Source: CAWKOH01 sp963851245
GTDB taxonomy: Bacteria > Actinomycetota > Acidimicrobiia > Acidimicrobiales > Palsa-688
Reading direction: 5' to 3'
Assembly (NCBI GenBank): GCA_963851245.1
Contig: CAWKOH010000001.1
Coordinates: 372,001 to 436,000 of the forward strand
DNA length: 64,000 nt
Positions 17,583 to 25,989 of this stretch are shown piece after piece. A program made the translations under genes and the position numbers. The notes beneath the pieces were generated by a model that was not told the origin of the DNA, searched no databases, and saw nothing but the letters and a program-made list of their open reading frames with translations. Every line of letters starts with the position of its first letter. Positions within the stretch are counted from its first letter, which is position 1.

Positions 17583-18368
17583 TCAGTGCATGAATTCGCC
17601 GGCGTTCACGAACAAGGTCTGGCCGGTGATGCCTCGCGAGCGCGGCGAGGCGAAGAAGACAATGGCCTCGGCCACGTCCGCGTCGGTCGCCATGTCCCCC
17701 AACGCCATGTCCTTGGTCAAGGACTGCTTGACCTCATCCCGGCTCACGCCCTGTGCGTCCGCGGTCATGGATAGGTACATCTCCACGGGTGGACCGTACA
17801 TCCAGCCGGGAGCCACCTCGTTGACCCGCACTTTCGACGTGCCGACCTCCAAGGCCAGGTGGTGCATGGCGCCCCAAATGGCGCCCTTCGACGCCGCGTA
17901 GGCCATCTGCGGAGCTTCGGGCGGTGGGAACCACTGGGTCTGCGAGCTGACGAAGACAACCGAGCCCTGCGCCTGGCGCAACTGGGGCAGGGCGGCGCGG
18001 ACCATCTGCATCCCCCCGATGAGGTTCACTTCCAAGGTGGTGCGCCAGTCGGAGAAGTCGCCCGCCTGCTCGAGCCCCCCGAACGGTGAGTAAGCCGCGC
18101 AGTTCACCAGAGCATCGATGCCCCCAAAGCGCTCGACGGCCACCTGGGCCAGATGCTGGGCCGTTGCATCCTGGGCGATGTCGCCCGCCGCGAAGGCCAC
18201 CTTGGCCCCAGACGGGTCGACCTCGTCCGCCACGTCCTGAAGTGTTTTCTCCGTCCTCGCCCCCAGCACCACGTTGGCTCCCTCCCGGGCCGCCGCCAGC
18301 GCCACCCGCCGGCCCAGGCCCGGTCCCACCCCCGAGATGATCATCGTCTTGCCCGGCAGGTCCGCCAT
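17583..18368 (-). CDS. SDR family oxidoreductase
   Basis: 261 residues with ISGVGPGLGRRVALAAAREGANVVLGAR and an Arg after beta-2 that suggests NADP preference, LVNCAAYSP in place of NNAG, and YAASKGAIWGAMHH. GGAGGAG precedes the ATG. Divergent from the isochorismatase-like gene across 176 bases that contain only its leaderless-type promoter and a GC-rich imperfect hairpin. Confidence 0.83.
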   Translation of the reverse strand: MADLPGKTMIISGVGPGLGRRVALAAAREGANVVLGARTEKTLQDVADEVDPSGAKVAFAAGDIAQDATAQHLAQVAVERFGGIDALVNCAAYSPFGGLEQAGDFSDWRTTLEVNLIGGMQMVRAALPQLRQAQGSVVFVSSQTQWFPPPEAPQMAYAASKGAIWGAMHHLALEVGTSKVRVNEVAPGWMYGPPVEMYLSMTADAQGVSRDEVKQSLTKDMALGDMATDADVAEAIVFFASPRSRGITGQTLFVNAGEFMH

Positions 18369-18533
18369 GATTGGCTCCTCCCCCTCCTGGGGCCGGATGG
18401 CGGCCCGGATCGACTTTGCGTGCTACCCCGCCGGCTCGGCAGGGCCGGGTCAGACCGTAGCAGCGTGAGCCGCTCCGGCGCCGGGCCGGAACAGCCCGCG
18501 TAGGTTCTGCCGTTCCGCAGAGCCCTGGAGCGG

Positions 18534-18539
18534 TAGAGT
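18534..18539 (+). promoter_or_regulatory. leaderless-type -10 box
   Basis: TAGAGT five bases upstream of the isochorismatase-like ATG. The identical hexamer occurs seven bases before the NifU-like ATG. The spacing places the transcript start at or next to the start codon. There is no ribosome-binding site in between. Confidence 0.45.
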
Positions 18540-18544
18540 CCGCC

Positions 18545-19174
18545 ATGGCCCTGGATGCTGAACTCGTCGCCCCCGGTCACACCGCGGTCGTAATCAACGA
18601 GATGCAGCGCGGCACAGTAGGCGACCGCGCCGGTCTGCCAATGCTCGTGGAAGCCGGTCGGCCGGCGGTGGCGGGCGCGGCCCGTTTGGTCAGGGCGGCC
18701 CGGGCCGCCGGTGTCGAGGTCCTCCACTGCGTGGCGGCCAGCCGGGTCGACCTGAAGGCCTCGATGAACAACACGGTGTTCGCCCGCCGGGCCCGCAAGG
18801 ACGCTGAGAAGCACCCTCGCAACGCCGAGGATGTCGCCGCCTTCGCCGAGGTGGTACCCGAAATCGGCGTGGAGCCGAGCGACCTGCTGGTGAGCCGCCT
18901 TCACGGCATGTCACCCTTTACCGACACCGGCCTCGACATGATGCTGCGCAATATGGGTGTCTCTACCGTCGTGGCCGCCGGGGTCTCACTCAATATCGGG
19001 GTGACCGGTTTGGTCATCGAAGCCGTCAACCGCGCTTACGACGTGGTCCTCGTCCGCGACGCCTGTGCCGGGGTGCCACCGGAGTACGGGGATATGGTGA
19101 TCGACAACTCGCTGTCGCTGATATCTCGTGTAACTACAGTCGACGAACTGCTGTCAATCTGGAATAAGTGGTGA
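18545..19174 (+). CDS. isochorismatase-like protein lacking the usual catalytic triad
   Basis: 209 residues with an isochorismatase/cysteine-hydrolase fold: AVVINEMQRG at residues 14-23 and TVVAAGVSLNIGVTGLVIEA at 141-160. In cysteine hydrolases these sites hold Asp, Lys and Cys. Here they are Glu19, an Arg in VSRLHG (residue 118) and Gly152. Absence of Cys is also seen in true isochorismatases, but those keep the Asp. It may hydrolyse something unusual or have lost activity. It is followed after 12 bases by a CMD-family gene, implying an operon. Confidence 0.75.
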   Translation: MALDAELVAPGHTAVVINEMQRGTVGDRAGLPMLVEAGRPAVAGAARLVRAARAAGVEVLHCVAASRVDLKASMNNTVFARRARKDAEKHPRNAEDVAAFAEVVPEIGVEPSDLLVSRLHGMSPFTDTGLDMMLRNMGVSTVVAAGVSLNIGVTGLVIEAVNRAYDVVLVRDACAGVPPEYGDMVIDNSLSLISRVTTVDELLSIWNKW

Positions 19175-19186
19175 GGAGCAGAACCA

Positions 19187-19726
19187 ATGGAAGCATCCAC
19201 GGCTGACCCCGTCGCCCAACCAGCTCAACCGACCGCGTCGAGCCCGCGTCCGGAGCTATTCGAAGCGATGTCCGAGTTCGAGGGGAAGCTCAAGGCCAAC
19301 CGCCGGCTACCGGAGCGACTGATCGAGCTGGTGCGGCTACGCATCGCGTTCCACAACCAGTGCCGCCCCTGCATGTCGATCCGCTACGGCGAGGCCGTCG
19401 ACGACGGTCTCACCGAGGATCTGGTGTGCTCGCTGGAGCGGCCGGCCGAGGCGCCCGGGATGACCGCTGACGAACGGGTCGCGGTGGCATTCGCCGATCG
19501 CTTTGCGAGCAACCATCTCTCGATCGACGCCGGCCTTCTGAAGGAGCTCTCAGAGCACTTCGATCAGGGCCAGATAACGGAGTTGGGCATGCACGCCGCC
19601 TTCTTCACAGGCTTCGGCCGCATGGGCGCGGTGTTCGACACGGGGGAGACCCTCCCTGTCGGAGACCGGCATCCGGACGGAAGCTTCCTGACCCCCTGGG
19701 GTATCGATCCAGTCGTAGTGCGCTGA
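19187..19726 (+). CDS. carboxymuconolactone decarboxylase family protein (AhpD-like)
   Basis: 179 residues. The all-helical CMD/AhpD domain shows ELVRLRIAFHNQCRPCMSIRYGEA with a CxxC pair at residues 59 and 62, the redox-active motif of alkylhydroperoxidase AhpD-like members. GAGGAG upstream of the ATG. It ends in PDGSFLTPWG. Function is either peroxidase/thiol redox or lactone chemistry; the CxxC favours the former. It converges with the SDR of the selenoprotein operon, 11 bases apart. Confidence 0.8.
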   Translation: MEASTADPVAQPAQPTASSPRPELFEAMSEFEGKLKANRRLPERLIELVRLRIAFHNQCRPCMSIRYGEAVDDGLTEDLVCSLERPAEAPGMTADERVAVAFADRFASNHLSIDAGLLKELSEHFDQGQITELGMHAAFFTGFGRMGAVFDTGETLPVGDRHPDGSFLTPWGIDPVVVR

Positions 19727-19737
19727 ACGTCGCCGCC

Positions 19738-20535
19738 TCAGGTGGTCTTGTTCGGGGGCCGGGTCCGCGACAGGTGAGCGCCGGCGTCGGCCAGGATCAG
19801 CTGCCCGGTTATGCAGCGGGCCAGGTCCGACACCAAGAACACGGCCAGACGGCCTAGCTCTTCGGGTTCGGTCATCCGCCGGAGAGGGTTGGACTCCGTG
19901 ATCGCAGCGACGTGGGCGTCGTCGAAGGCAACTCGGACCGTTTCGGTCAAGGTGGTGCCCGGGGCGATGGCCACCACCCGGATGCCCGAGGGCCCCAACT
20001 CGACCGCCATGGTCTGGGTCAGGTGGTTGATAGCCGCTTTAGCCGCCCCGTAGGCCCCGAGAAAAGGGGACGGCCGGGTGGTCTCCCCCGAGCTCACATT
20101 GAGGATCACGCCACCACGGCCCTGGGCCAGCATGACCCGGGCCTCGGCTCGTCCACAGAGGCCCGTCAGCACCAGGTTCTGGTCGACCAGATCCCGCCAC
20201 ATCTCACCGTCGAGATCGATGACACGGGCGCCGCCCCGGCCCGCCATCATGCCGATGTTGTTGACGGCGATGTCGAGGCCTCCGAGGGCATCCACGGAGT
20301 CCTGCACCATCCGGTCGATCTGAGGGTCGTCCCGGCAGTCCGCCACCACTGCGACGGCCCGTCCCCCCTCGGCCTGAATGGAATCGGTGACCTGACCCGC
20401 CTGCTCGGCCCGAACGTCGGCGACGGCCACAGCCGCGCCGGCCCGAGCCAGCCAGCGGGCGATCTCGGCCCCGATTCCGGCCCCCGCCCCTGTGACCAGA
20501 GCGGCCCTACCCGAAAGATCGATCTCGACGGTCAT
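19738..20535 (-). CDS. SDR family oxidoreductase, last gene of the selenoprotein operon
   Basis: 265 residues: VTGAGAGIGAEIARWLARAGAAVAVADVRAEQ (NAD-type), VNNIGMMAGRGGARV, and YGAAKAAINHLTQTM as active site. The ATG begins only five bases after the stop of the UGSC selenoprotein gene, so it is very likely co-transcribed. Its product could oxidise or reduce an intermediate of the pathway in which the selenoprotein works; that link is inferred from position only. Confidence 0.86.
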   Translation of the reverse strand: MTVEIDLSGRAALVTGAGAGIGAEIARWLARAGAAVAVADVRAEQAGQVTDSIQAEGGRAVAVVADCRDDPQIDRMVQDSVDALGGLDIAVNNIGMMAGRGGARVIDLDGEMWRDLVDQNLVLTGLCGRAEARVMLAQGRGGVILNVSSGETTRPSPFLGAYGAAKAAINHLTQTMAVELGPSGIRVVAIAPGTTLTETVRVAFDDAHVAAITESNPLRRMTEPEELGRLAVFLVSDLARCITGQLILADAGAHLSRTRPPNKTT

Positions 20536-20539
20536 GCGC

Positions 20540-21058
20540 TCACGTGGTCCAAAGACGCAGGACTTCCTCGACGATGGTATGGGCCCGCCCGACGATCACT
20601 TCCTCCTCGACGCCACCCAGCGGGTGGTCGACTACGACCATCCGGGCGTCCGGTAAACCGAATGCAGTTGCGACCTGAATAGTCAGGTTGTGAAATCCCC
20701 CTTTCGTGGTCAGCACCACGGTCGGGATGCCGCTGTCTTCCAGCTGTACGAGGTCGTGGACACTCCACGACGTGCACGAGCCTCAATCGGCGCTGCCGGT
20801 GAGCACAAGGTCGACCTCGCGCCGCAACTGATCCAGCACCTCCTCCGGAGCGGGCTGGGCCGCGTTCTTGGTGAGAACCAAGGGGGTTCCGGTGCCGGCC
20901 CGCTCAGCCAGCGGCTCGGCCACCGTAGTCATGAGCAACCCGGCGTTGGGTTTCAGGTTGTCGAGCACACCGATTCGGGCCCCGGCCAGAACCCGCCGGC
21001 CGGGCGACAAGGTGTGGGGAGGCTGCGCGATGGCGCCGTCGGGTCGGAAGATCTTCAC
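20540..21058 (-). CDS. UGSC-family selenoprotein (in-frame TGA read as selenocysteine)
   Basis: The frame opened by GTG at 21058 (AGGAG four bases upstream) meets TGA at 20785-20783 after 91 codons, ending VDLVLTGSAD. It then continues without another stop for 80 codons: Gly-Ser-Cys, TSWSVHDLVQLEDSGIPTVV, GGFHNLTIQVATAFGLPDARM, to TGA at 20540. With Sec92 the product is 172 residues and carries U-G-S-C, the defining motif of UGSC family selenoproteins; the N-terminus GVLDNLKPNAGLL is also typical of that family. A SECIS-like hairpin follows the TGA, and tRNA-Sec, selA, selB and selD lie 14-19 kb away. Sec92 with Cys95 (CxxC-like UxxC) suggests a redox centre. The gene sits 13 bases after its partner gene and 4 before an SDR. 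A gene finder that treats TGA as stop would split or miss it. Confidence 0.93.
20753..20771 (-). promoter_or_regulatory. bacterial SECIS-like stem-loop
   Basis: In the mRNA, GUCGUGG and CCACGAC form a perfect 7-bp stem around the loop AGUGU. The loop starts 18 bases after the UGA. Bacterial SECIS elements that bind SelB lie inside the coding sequence at about this distance and usually have a G in the first two loop positions, as here. A longer lower stem is not clear. Confidence 0.72.
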
Positions 21059-21071
21059 CGGACTCCTTTCA

Positions 21072-22121
21072 TCAGCTGTCCACCGGAACGGTAACCGAGC
21101 GGGAGATGCTGCCCCACGAAGGTATTACACACGAGTGCTTGCCTGGCCCGCCCGCAACCATGACCCTGATGTCCTCGGGCCGGCTGGTCATCGGCAGCAT
21201 GGCATCGGGGTCCTCGATACTTCGCATCCACGGCGGCTCCAGGCCTCCGGACCCGAAGTGATATTCCTTGACGGCGCGCGACACCCGAGCGTGCTGGTAG
21301 AGGAACAGCTGGACGTCTTCCCGGGACCACCCCTCGGCCGCCGCCTGATGAGCGTGCTCGGGGCTCAGGATTATGAAGAACTCGGACTCCGACATCACCG
21401 CGTTGTTGGACCCGAGGGTGGTCATGACCGACGCCACCTTGCCGAGGATGGGGCCCGGATGGGTCGACCACATGTCGTGGATGTTGTGGGGGCCCTCGAC
21501 ACCGGCGACTGTGACCGCGCTCGGGCTGTCGACGCCGCGGCACTGCGGATAGGTGGGCCAGGGGCTGGCGGGGGCATTCTCGGCGAAGCAGTAGGTGTAC
21601 TTGGCCGGCTGGCCCTGAGTCGAGGCGTCGCCGTCGCCCGGGCGGCCGCCGCCGACGTGGAGGAGGATAAGGCGTACGGCCCGTCCCGTCGTGGCGTTGG
21701 CCCGGTTGCCCGGTCCGAAGGTCCCGAACCCGGCGTTGAATCCGGCCTGATCCACAAGCACGCCGTGCACTGCGACCATGATCGCCACCGAATGGGTCGT
21801 CGCCTGCACCCCCCGCAAGTTGAACTCCGGGCGGGCCAAGCCCCGAACGGCCGCCACCACGACCGGGAATACGGCCGGAGGGCACCCGGCCATAACGGCG
21901 TTGATGGCGGCCATACGCACCGTGCAGGCACCAGAACGAGGGGGCAGCACAGCCAGGACCTCGTCGGGCGAGCCGCGGTGATCGGACAGCATGGCCTCGA
22001 CCCGCTCTTCCGTGGGCGCCACTACCGGCAACCCGTCACCCCATCCTCCCTCGGCGAGCAGGCCATACAACCTTTCCGGGGACTCGTCCACCAAATCCAT
22101 CAGCTCCGACTCGTTCATCAC
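21072..22121 (-). CDS. conserved protein of unknown function, partner of the UGSC selenoprotein
   Basis: 349 residues; I recognise no named enzyme. It contains a small N-terminal helical part (SELMDLVDESPERLYGLLAEGGWGDGLPVV), a central core with MAAINAVMAGCPPAVFPVVVAAVRGL and GTFGPGNRANATTGRAVRLIL, and a C-terminal HSCVIPSWGSISRSVT. Several cysteines (PQC, YCF, HSC) could pair with the selenoprotein. No membrane segment is evident. ATG overlaps the amidohydrolase stop, and the selenoprotein starts 13 bases after its own stop, so both are translated together. I believe similar proteins occur beside UGSC genes elsewhere, but that needs a database check. Confidence 0.7.
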   Translation of the reverse strand: MMNESELMDLVDESPERLYGLLAEGGWGDGLPVVAPTEERVEAMLSDHRGSPDEVLAVLPPRSGACTVRMAAINAVMAGCPPAVFPVVVAAVRGLARPEFNLRGVQATTHSVAIMVAVHGVLVDQAGFNAGFGTFGPGNRANATTGRAVRLILLHVGGGRPGDGDASTQGQPAKYTYCFAENAPASPWPTYPQCRGVDSPSAVTVAGVEGPHNIHDMWSTHPGPILGKVASVMTTLGSNNAVMSESEFFIILSPEHAHQAAAEGWSREDVQLFLYQHARVSRAVKEYHFGSGGLEPPWMRSIEDPDAMLPMTSRPEDIRVMVAGGPGKHSCVIPSWGSISRSVTVPVDS

Positions 22122-23026
22122 TTCCCCCTGGCCGATGTCTGGGACATGGATCGGTTGCGGCCGAAGAAGGTCCGGGTGGCATTATCGGCGAAGAAACCGG
22201 GGCGGGCGTCCGCTTCCAACCCACGCGCCGCCGCGGCAGCGTCCCGGAGCACGGCGTCGTAGTCGCCGTCTGTCTGGGGGTAGTCGGATCCCCAGAGCAG
22301 TCGCTCCGGTCCGAATGTGGCGGCCAACTGCGCCACCAGGGTCGCCGGATCGCCGTTTCCTGCCACCTCGCGGAGAAGATGCGAGGTCACCTTGAGCCGG
22401 ACATTTTCGTCCTCCCGGAGAGCCATAAGTGGAGCATCCGGGGGCACCCGATCTCCCGAGAGGTCCGGGAATCCACAATGGTCGAGGGCCACAGGGAAAT
22501 CGGAAGTCTCGCGGATCAGGTTGGTGAGCGCCTGAAGCTGATCGGGCCATACCGTGAGCACTATGACCAGTCCGAATCGACGCGCCGCGTGGAACGCGAC
22601 TCTCGCCCGGGCCTCGTCATGGGCCCACGAGGAACCGGGGGCGATCCCGAGCAGTCGCACCCCCACGACGCCGGGGGCGGCGGCCAGCCCGGCGATCGAC
22701 GCCGCCAGCACGTCATCGTCGATGGCCCGGTCGTCGACATCAACGGCAGGAACGGCGGCCAACCGGTGCGGATGGCCGGACACAGCATGCAGGAGATAGG
22801 CGTTGTCGTATCCGTAGGGACCGATCGCCTGGGTGGCGAGGGCTTGGCCCACTCCGTGGGCGTCCATGACCGACACCAGGCCTTCGGCGTCTCGCCCGAG
22901 CTCGCTCCACCAATGCCGGCCCAGGCCGGTGGGGCGAAGCGGGAACCGTTTGTTGTCGGCGCCGACGACGTGGACATGAGTGTCCGCCAGCCGGCCCGGT
23001 ATCAGGCTGTCCGATGTCCGGCTCAC
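22118..23026 (-). CDS. amidohydrolase family protein (metal-dependent hydrolase of the TIM-barrel fold)
   Basis: 302 residues. The DTHVHVV motif near the N-terminus supplies the HxH metal ligands, VALDHCGFPDLSG a later His, and LLWGSDYPQTDG the catalytic Asp, as in the Amidohydro_2 family (lactonases such as LigI/PDC hydrolase and ACMSD-like decarboxylases). GTG at 23026 overlaps the upstream stop and is chosen over an ATG 15 codons earlier. It is followed by the partner gene with ATGA overlap. Confidence 0.86.
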   Translation of the reverse strand: MSRTSDSLIPGRLADTHVHVVGADNKRFPLRPTGLGRHWWSELGRDAEGLVSVMDAHGVGQALATQAIGPYGYDNAYLLHAVSGHPHRLAAVPAVDVDDRAIDDDVLAASIAGLAAAPGVVGVRLLGIAPGSSWAHDEARARVAFHAARRFGLVIVLTVWPDQLQALTNLIRETSDFPVALDHCGFPDLSGDRVPPDAPLMALREDENVRLKVTSHLLREVAGNGDPATLVAQLAATFGPERLLWGSDYPQTDGDYDAVLRDAAAAARGLEADARPGFFADNATRTFFGRNRSMSQTSARGK

Positions 23027-23757
23027 GCGACGGTTTTCGGGAGCGACGAGTTGCGGATGGCGTCGGCCCACGGATAGCGAAGCGGCTCGATCAGCAGAAA
23101 CGGGGCATCCGCGCTTATAACTGCCTCTGCGTGGTGGGGGGCGCCGGCGCGGATGGCGCGGGTCTGCTCCGCCGCGTCCCCCTCGAAGAAGACGAAGTCG
23201 GTGCGGGCGTCAGCTTGTCGGCTCGACTGCAGTGTCATCGCTCCGTGCACACCGTCGAGGGATACCACTCGCGGCGCCCACTCCTGCTCGTACCACGAGG
23301 CCACCGCGTCGGATCCGGTCCTCTGGACTACCAGGACCGCGGTGTGACCGACGAAAGGCACTTCCTCCCGGGGCAGTTTCAGCGAGGCCGCCGAAGCCGC
23401 CCCCACGAGGTTCAGGGCGTCCCCGTCGCGCACCACCTTCTTCTCGGGCGGGAAGTTCATGCGCTCCTCGGCATAAAGCTTGTCCCGCAACGTGGACATC
23501 CCGGCCACAGTCCCAGCGGGGTCCTCGCAGACGGTGTACACGGTTATGAAGGTGCCGCGCCCGCCGGCGAAGGCCGACGTCGGGTCCACCTGGCGCAACT
23601 CGTGGAGATCCGGTGGGGACACGTAGCGCCGGCTCAGCATCACGCCGGGGAGCCAGACGTTGGGTGGCGTGTGCTCGAGGTCGTACCACCGGTTCCACGC
23701 TTCGATGGCGTCGGCGTCGCAGTCGAGCACGGCGAGAATGATGCCGGTCGGGATCAT
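23023..23757 (-). CDS. EthD-like dimeric-barrel family protein
   Basis: 244 residues of unknown function. The start, IILAVLDCDADAIEAWNRWYDLEHTPPNVWLPGVML, and the second half, SWYEQEWAPRVVSLDGVHGAMTL, read like two ferredoxin-like repeats with the conserved WY..EH signature of the EthD/DUF superfamily. It is a paralogue of the protein at 14619. ATG overlaps the epoxide-hydrolase-like stop and its TGA overlaps the amidohydrolase start. EthD proteins are accessory to oxidative ether or aromatic degradation. Confidence 0.72.
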   Translation of the reverse strand: MIPTGIILAVLDCDADAIEAWNRWYDLEHTPPNVWLPGVMLSRRYVSPPDLHELRQVDPTSAFAGGRGTFITVYTVCEDPAGTVAGMSTLRDKLYAEERMNFPPEKKVVRDGDALNLVGAASAASLKLPREEVPFVGHTAVLVVQRTGSDAVASWYEQEWAPRVVSLDGVHGAMTLQSSRQADARTDFVFFEGDAAEQTRAIRAGAPHHAEAVISADAPFLLIEPLRYPWADAIRNSSLPKTVA

Positions 23758-24895
23758 GTAAGTACCTCCTTGGAGTTGAAGAAAGCAATGATGCTGGCTG
23801 CGACCATCTCCGGCTCCTCCCAGGATGCGAAGTGGCCGCCTCTCGGCAGATCCACCCAGTGAAAAAGGTTGTGGCTGCGTCGGACCATCTCGCCGGGGCG
23901 CGCCTGGGCGGAAACCGCGGGTCGTCTCTCGGCATCGCTACCCCCGTGGGGACCGCCAGCCGGCTACCCGGGATCATCGAGTCATGGTGCGCCCGCTCGT
24001 AGTAAGCACGCATGGACGAGCTGATGTCGCCGGTGACCCAGTGGACGGTGATGATGGTGAGAAGGTCGTCCTTCGTCCACCGGGTCTCCAGATCCCCGTC
24101 ACAGTCGCTCCAGGTGCGGTACTTGTCGATTAACCAGGCCGCCAGGCCGGCGGGCGAATCATTCAGGGCCGGTCCGAGGCTCTGGGGCTTCGTCCGCTGC
24201 ACGTCTGCATAGGCCCCCTCCTGCGCCGCCCACAGGCGAGACCGTTCCAGGAAAGCCAGCTCCGCGGCGGTCGGGGGCGAGGCCGGGTCCTGCATATCGG
24301 GCGCGGGCATCAGTACCGGGTCATGGGTGTGCAGGCCGGCGACGGCATCGGGATGCTCGAGAGCCATCCAGCCGGCCACGAAGGCGCCGGCGCCGGTGCT
24401 ATGTATCCCGTACCTGCGGTAGCCGAGCCCCTCGGTCAGGACGCGGTGGAGATCCTCGGCGGCCCGCCGGTACCCGTAGCCGGGCTCTCGCGGCGCCTCG
24501 GAGAAGCTGTATCCCGGCAGTGACGGCACCACGATCGCCAACCCGTCCTTCAGCAGCGGGACCAGCCTGGTCATTTCGGGAAATCCGGTCGGCCAGCCGT
24601 GCAGCATGAGGACCGGGAACGCCCGGGTGTGTTCGCCTCCATCGTGGACGAAGTGGAGGCCCTGGCCATCGAGATCGGCGCAGAAATGCGGCAGGCGGTT
24701 CAGGATCTCCTCCTGGCGGCGCCAGTCGAACTCGGTGCGCCAGTACTCGACGAGATCCCGCAGGTAGGACAGGCTGGTGCCATATTCCCAACCCGCTCCC
24801 GCCGGCTCGTCGCCGAACCGGGTCCGGTCCAGCCGGTCCCGCAGGTCGTCGAGAGTCTCCCTATCCACGTCGACGCGGTACGGGTGGATTCGCAC
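23754..24895 (-). CDS. epoxide-hydrolase-like alpha/beta hydrolase (frameshifted; nucleophile Asp absent)
   Basis: The N-terminus RIHPYRVDVDRETLDDLRDRLDRTRF is the EHN domain of microsomal-type epoxide hydrolases, then HGWPTGFPEM (oxyanion) and PSLPGYSFSEAP. The usual nucleophile segment G-G-D-W-G is replaced by HSTGAGAF, so the catalytic Asp is missing. The catalytic His region LPRGGHFASWEEPE is present, but in the next frame: one base is missing near 23914, in a run of three A on the plus strand. Reconstructed length is 380 residues. GTG start abuts the upstream alcohol dehydrogenase stop. Such Asp-less homologues may act as hydrolases or accessory proteins. Confidence 0.78.
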
Positions 24896-25963
24896 TCAGG
24901 TGGAAGGGACGATTCGTGCGTGCATGGGCTTGTCGTCCCCGGCCAATGAGTGCAGCGCGTCCTCGGCGCGCTCGACAGGGAAGGCGTGGCTGGCGAAGCG
25001 GTCGTATGGAGCGCGGCCGCCGGCCAGGAGATCGATCGCGTATTCCATCGATTCCAGAGACCTCGACACCGCGCCCTTCAGAGTGAGCTGCTTGGTGGAG
25101 ATCAGATCCACGGGTACCGGGGCCAGGCCGTTCGGGCCCTTCATCCCCGCCAGCACCACGACACCTCGGCGGGCCGCCATCCTGGTGGCGTCGGTGACTG
25201 ATGACAGTGACAGGGGCGTGCAGTCCACCACCAGGTCGGGAGGTCGCCGCAGGCTGCTGAGGACGGCGTCGACAGCGTCTGCGCCGGTCACGTCCACAGC
25301 GTGATCGGCCCCGCATTCGAGGGCGAAGTTCAGGCGTTCGGCATCGCTGGACAGACCGGTGATGGCGATCTCCGCCGCCCCGGCCGCCCGCGCCGCGATC
25401 GCAGAAGCGATGCCCCTCGGTCCGGGCCCGAGGATCGCCACCGTCATGCCGGCCCGCATGCCGCCGACCTGGAGCACCCAGTCCACGCCATTCGACATCA
25501 CGTTGAAGAGCGACGCCGCTGCCACGCTGAGGTCTTCGGGTAAGGGGACGGTGATGGCCTCGGGCGCCAGATAGAGATGGGTGGCGAAACCGCCCCAGAG
25601 GGCCGGTGCCACATCGGGCGAGCGGAAACCGTAGATAGTGGTGTCGGCAAACTCGGGGGCGGTGCACCCCCGCAACCCGCGCCGGCACGTCCGGCACCGC
25701 CCGCAGGTGAGCGTGGAGTGGACCGCAACCCGGTCCCCCTCGGACAGCTGCCACTTGGCGGATGCATTCCGCCCGATTCTCAGGATCCGGCCGAAAGGCT
25801 CGTGGCCAGGAACGAGCGGATACGCATTCGACAGGACTCCCTCGAACACCTCGAGGTCGGTCCCGCACACCCCACACCCCTCCAACGCGAGCAGGCCGTC
25901 GTCAGGCCCGATGTCAGGCAAGGGGGCTTCTCGGACCTCGTAGGTCTTCGGGGCGGTCTGCAC
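24896..25963 (-). CDS. zinc-binding alcohol dehydrogenase family protein
   Basis: Medium-chain dehydrogenase: the catalytic-zinc cysteine in EGCGVCGTDLEVFEG and a His-Glu in PGHEPFGRI, a structural-zinc cluster CGRCRTCRRGLRGC, and the Rossmann motif ILGPGPRGIASAIAARAAGA (G-x-G-x-x-G). About 355 residues from the GTG. An earlier CTG or other non-standard start could add about ten residues, because homologues usually begin a few residues before VQTAPKTYEV. It lies 26 bases after the SMP-30 gene and abuts the epoxide-hydrolase-like gene. Confidence 0.83.
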   Translation of the reverse strand: MQTAPKTYEVREAPLPDIGPDDGLLALEGCGVCGTDLEVFEGVLSNAYPLVPGHEPFGRILRIGRNASAKWQLSEGDRVAVHSTLTCGRCRTCRRGLRGCTAPEFADTTIYGFRSPDVAPALWGGFATHLYLAPEAITVPLPEDLSVAAASLFNVMSNGVDWVLQVGGMRAGMTVAILGPGPRGIASAIAARAAGAAEIAITGLSSDAERLNFALECGADHAVDVTGADAVDAVLSSLRRPPDLVVDCTPLSLSSVTDATRMAARRGVVVLAGMKGPNGLAPVPVDLISTKQLTLKGAVSRSLESMEYAIDLLAGGRAPYDRFASHAFPVERAEDALHSLAGDDKPMHARIVPST

Positions 25964-25989
25964 TACGAACGCGCGCTGAAGGTGCCACG

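Noticed and set aside
20532..20786. 84-residue minus-strand ORF overlapping the selenoprotein gene
   Set aside because: It is in a different phase from the Sec-containing reading and is explained by it.
20868..22262. 464-residue plus-strand open frame
   Set aside because: It is antisense to the partner, selenoprotein and amidohydrolase genes and has low-complexity composition.
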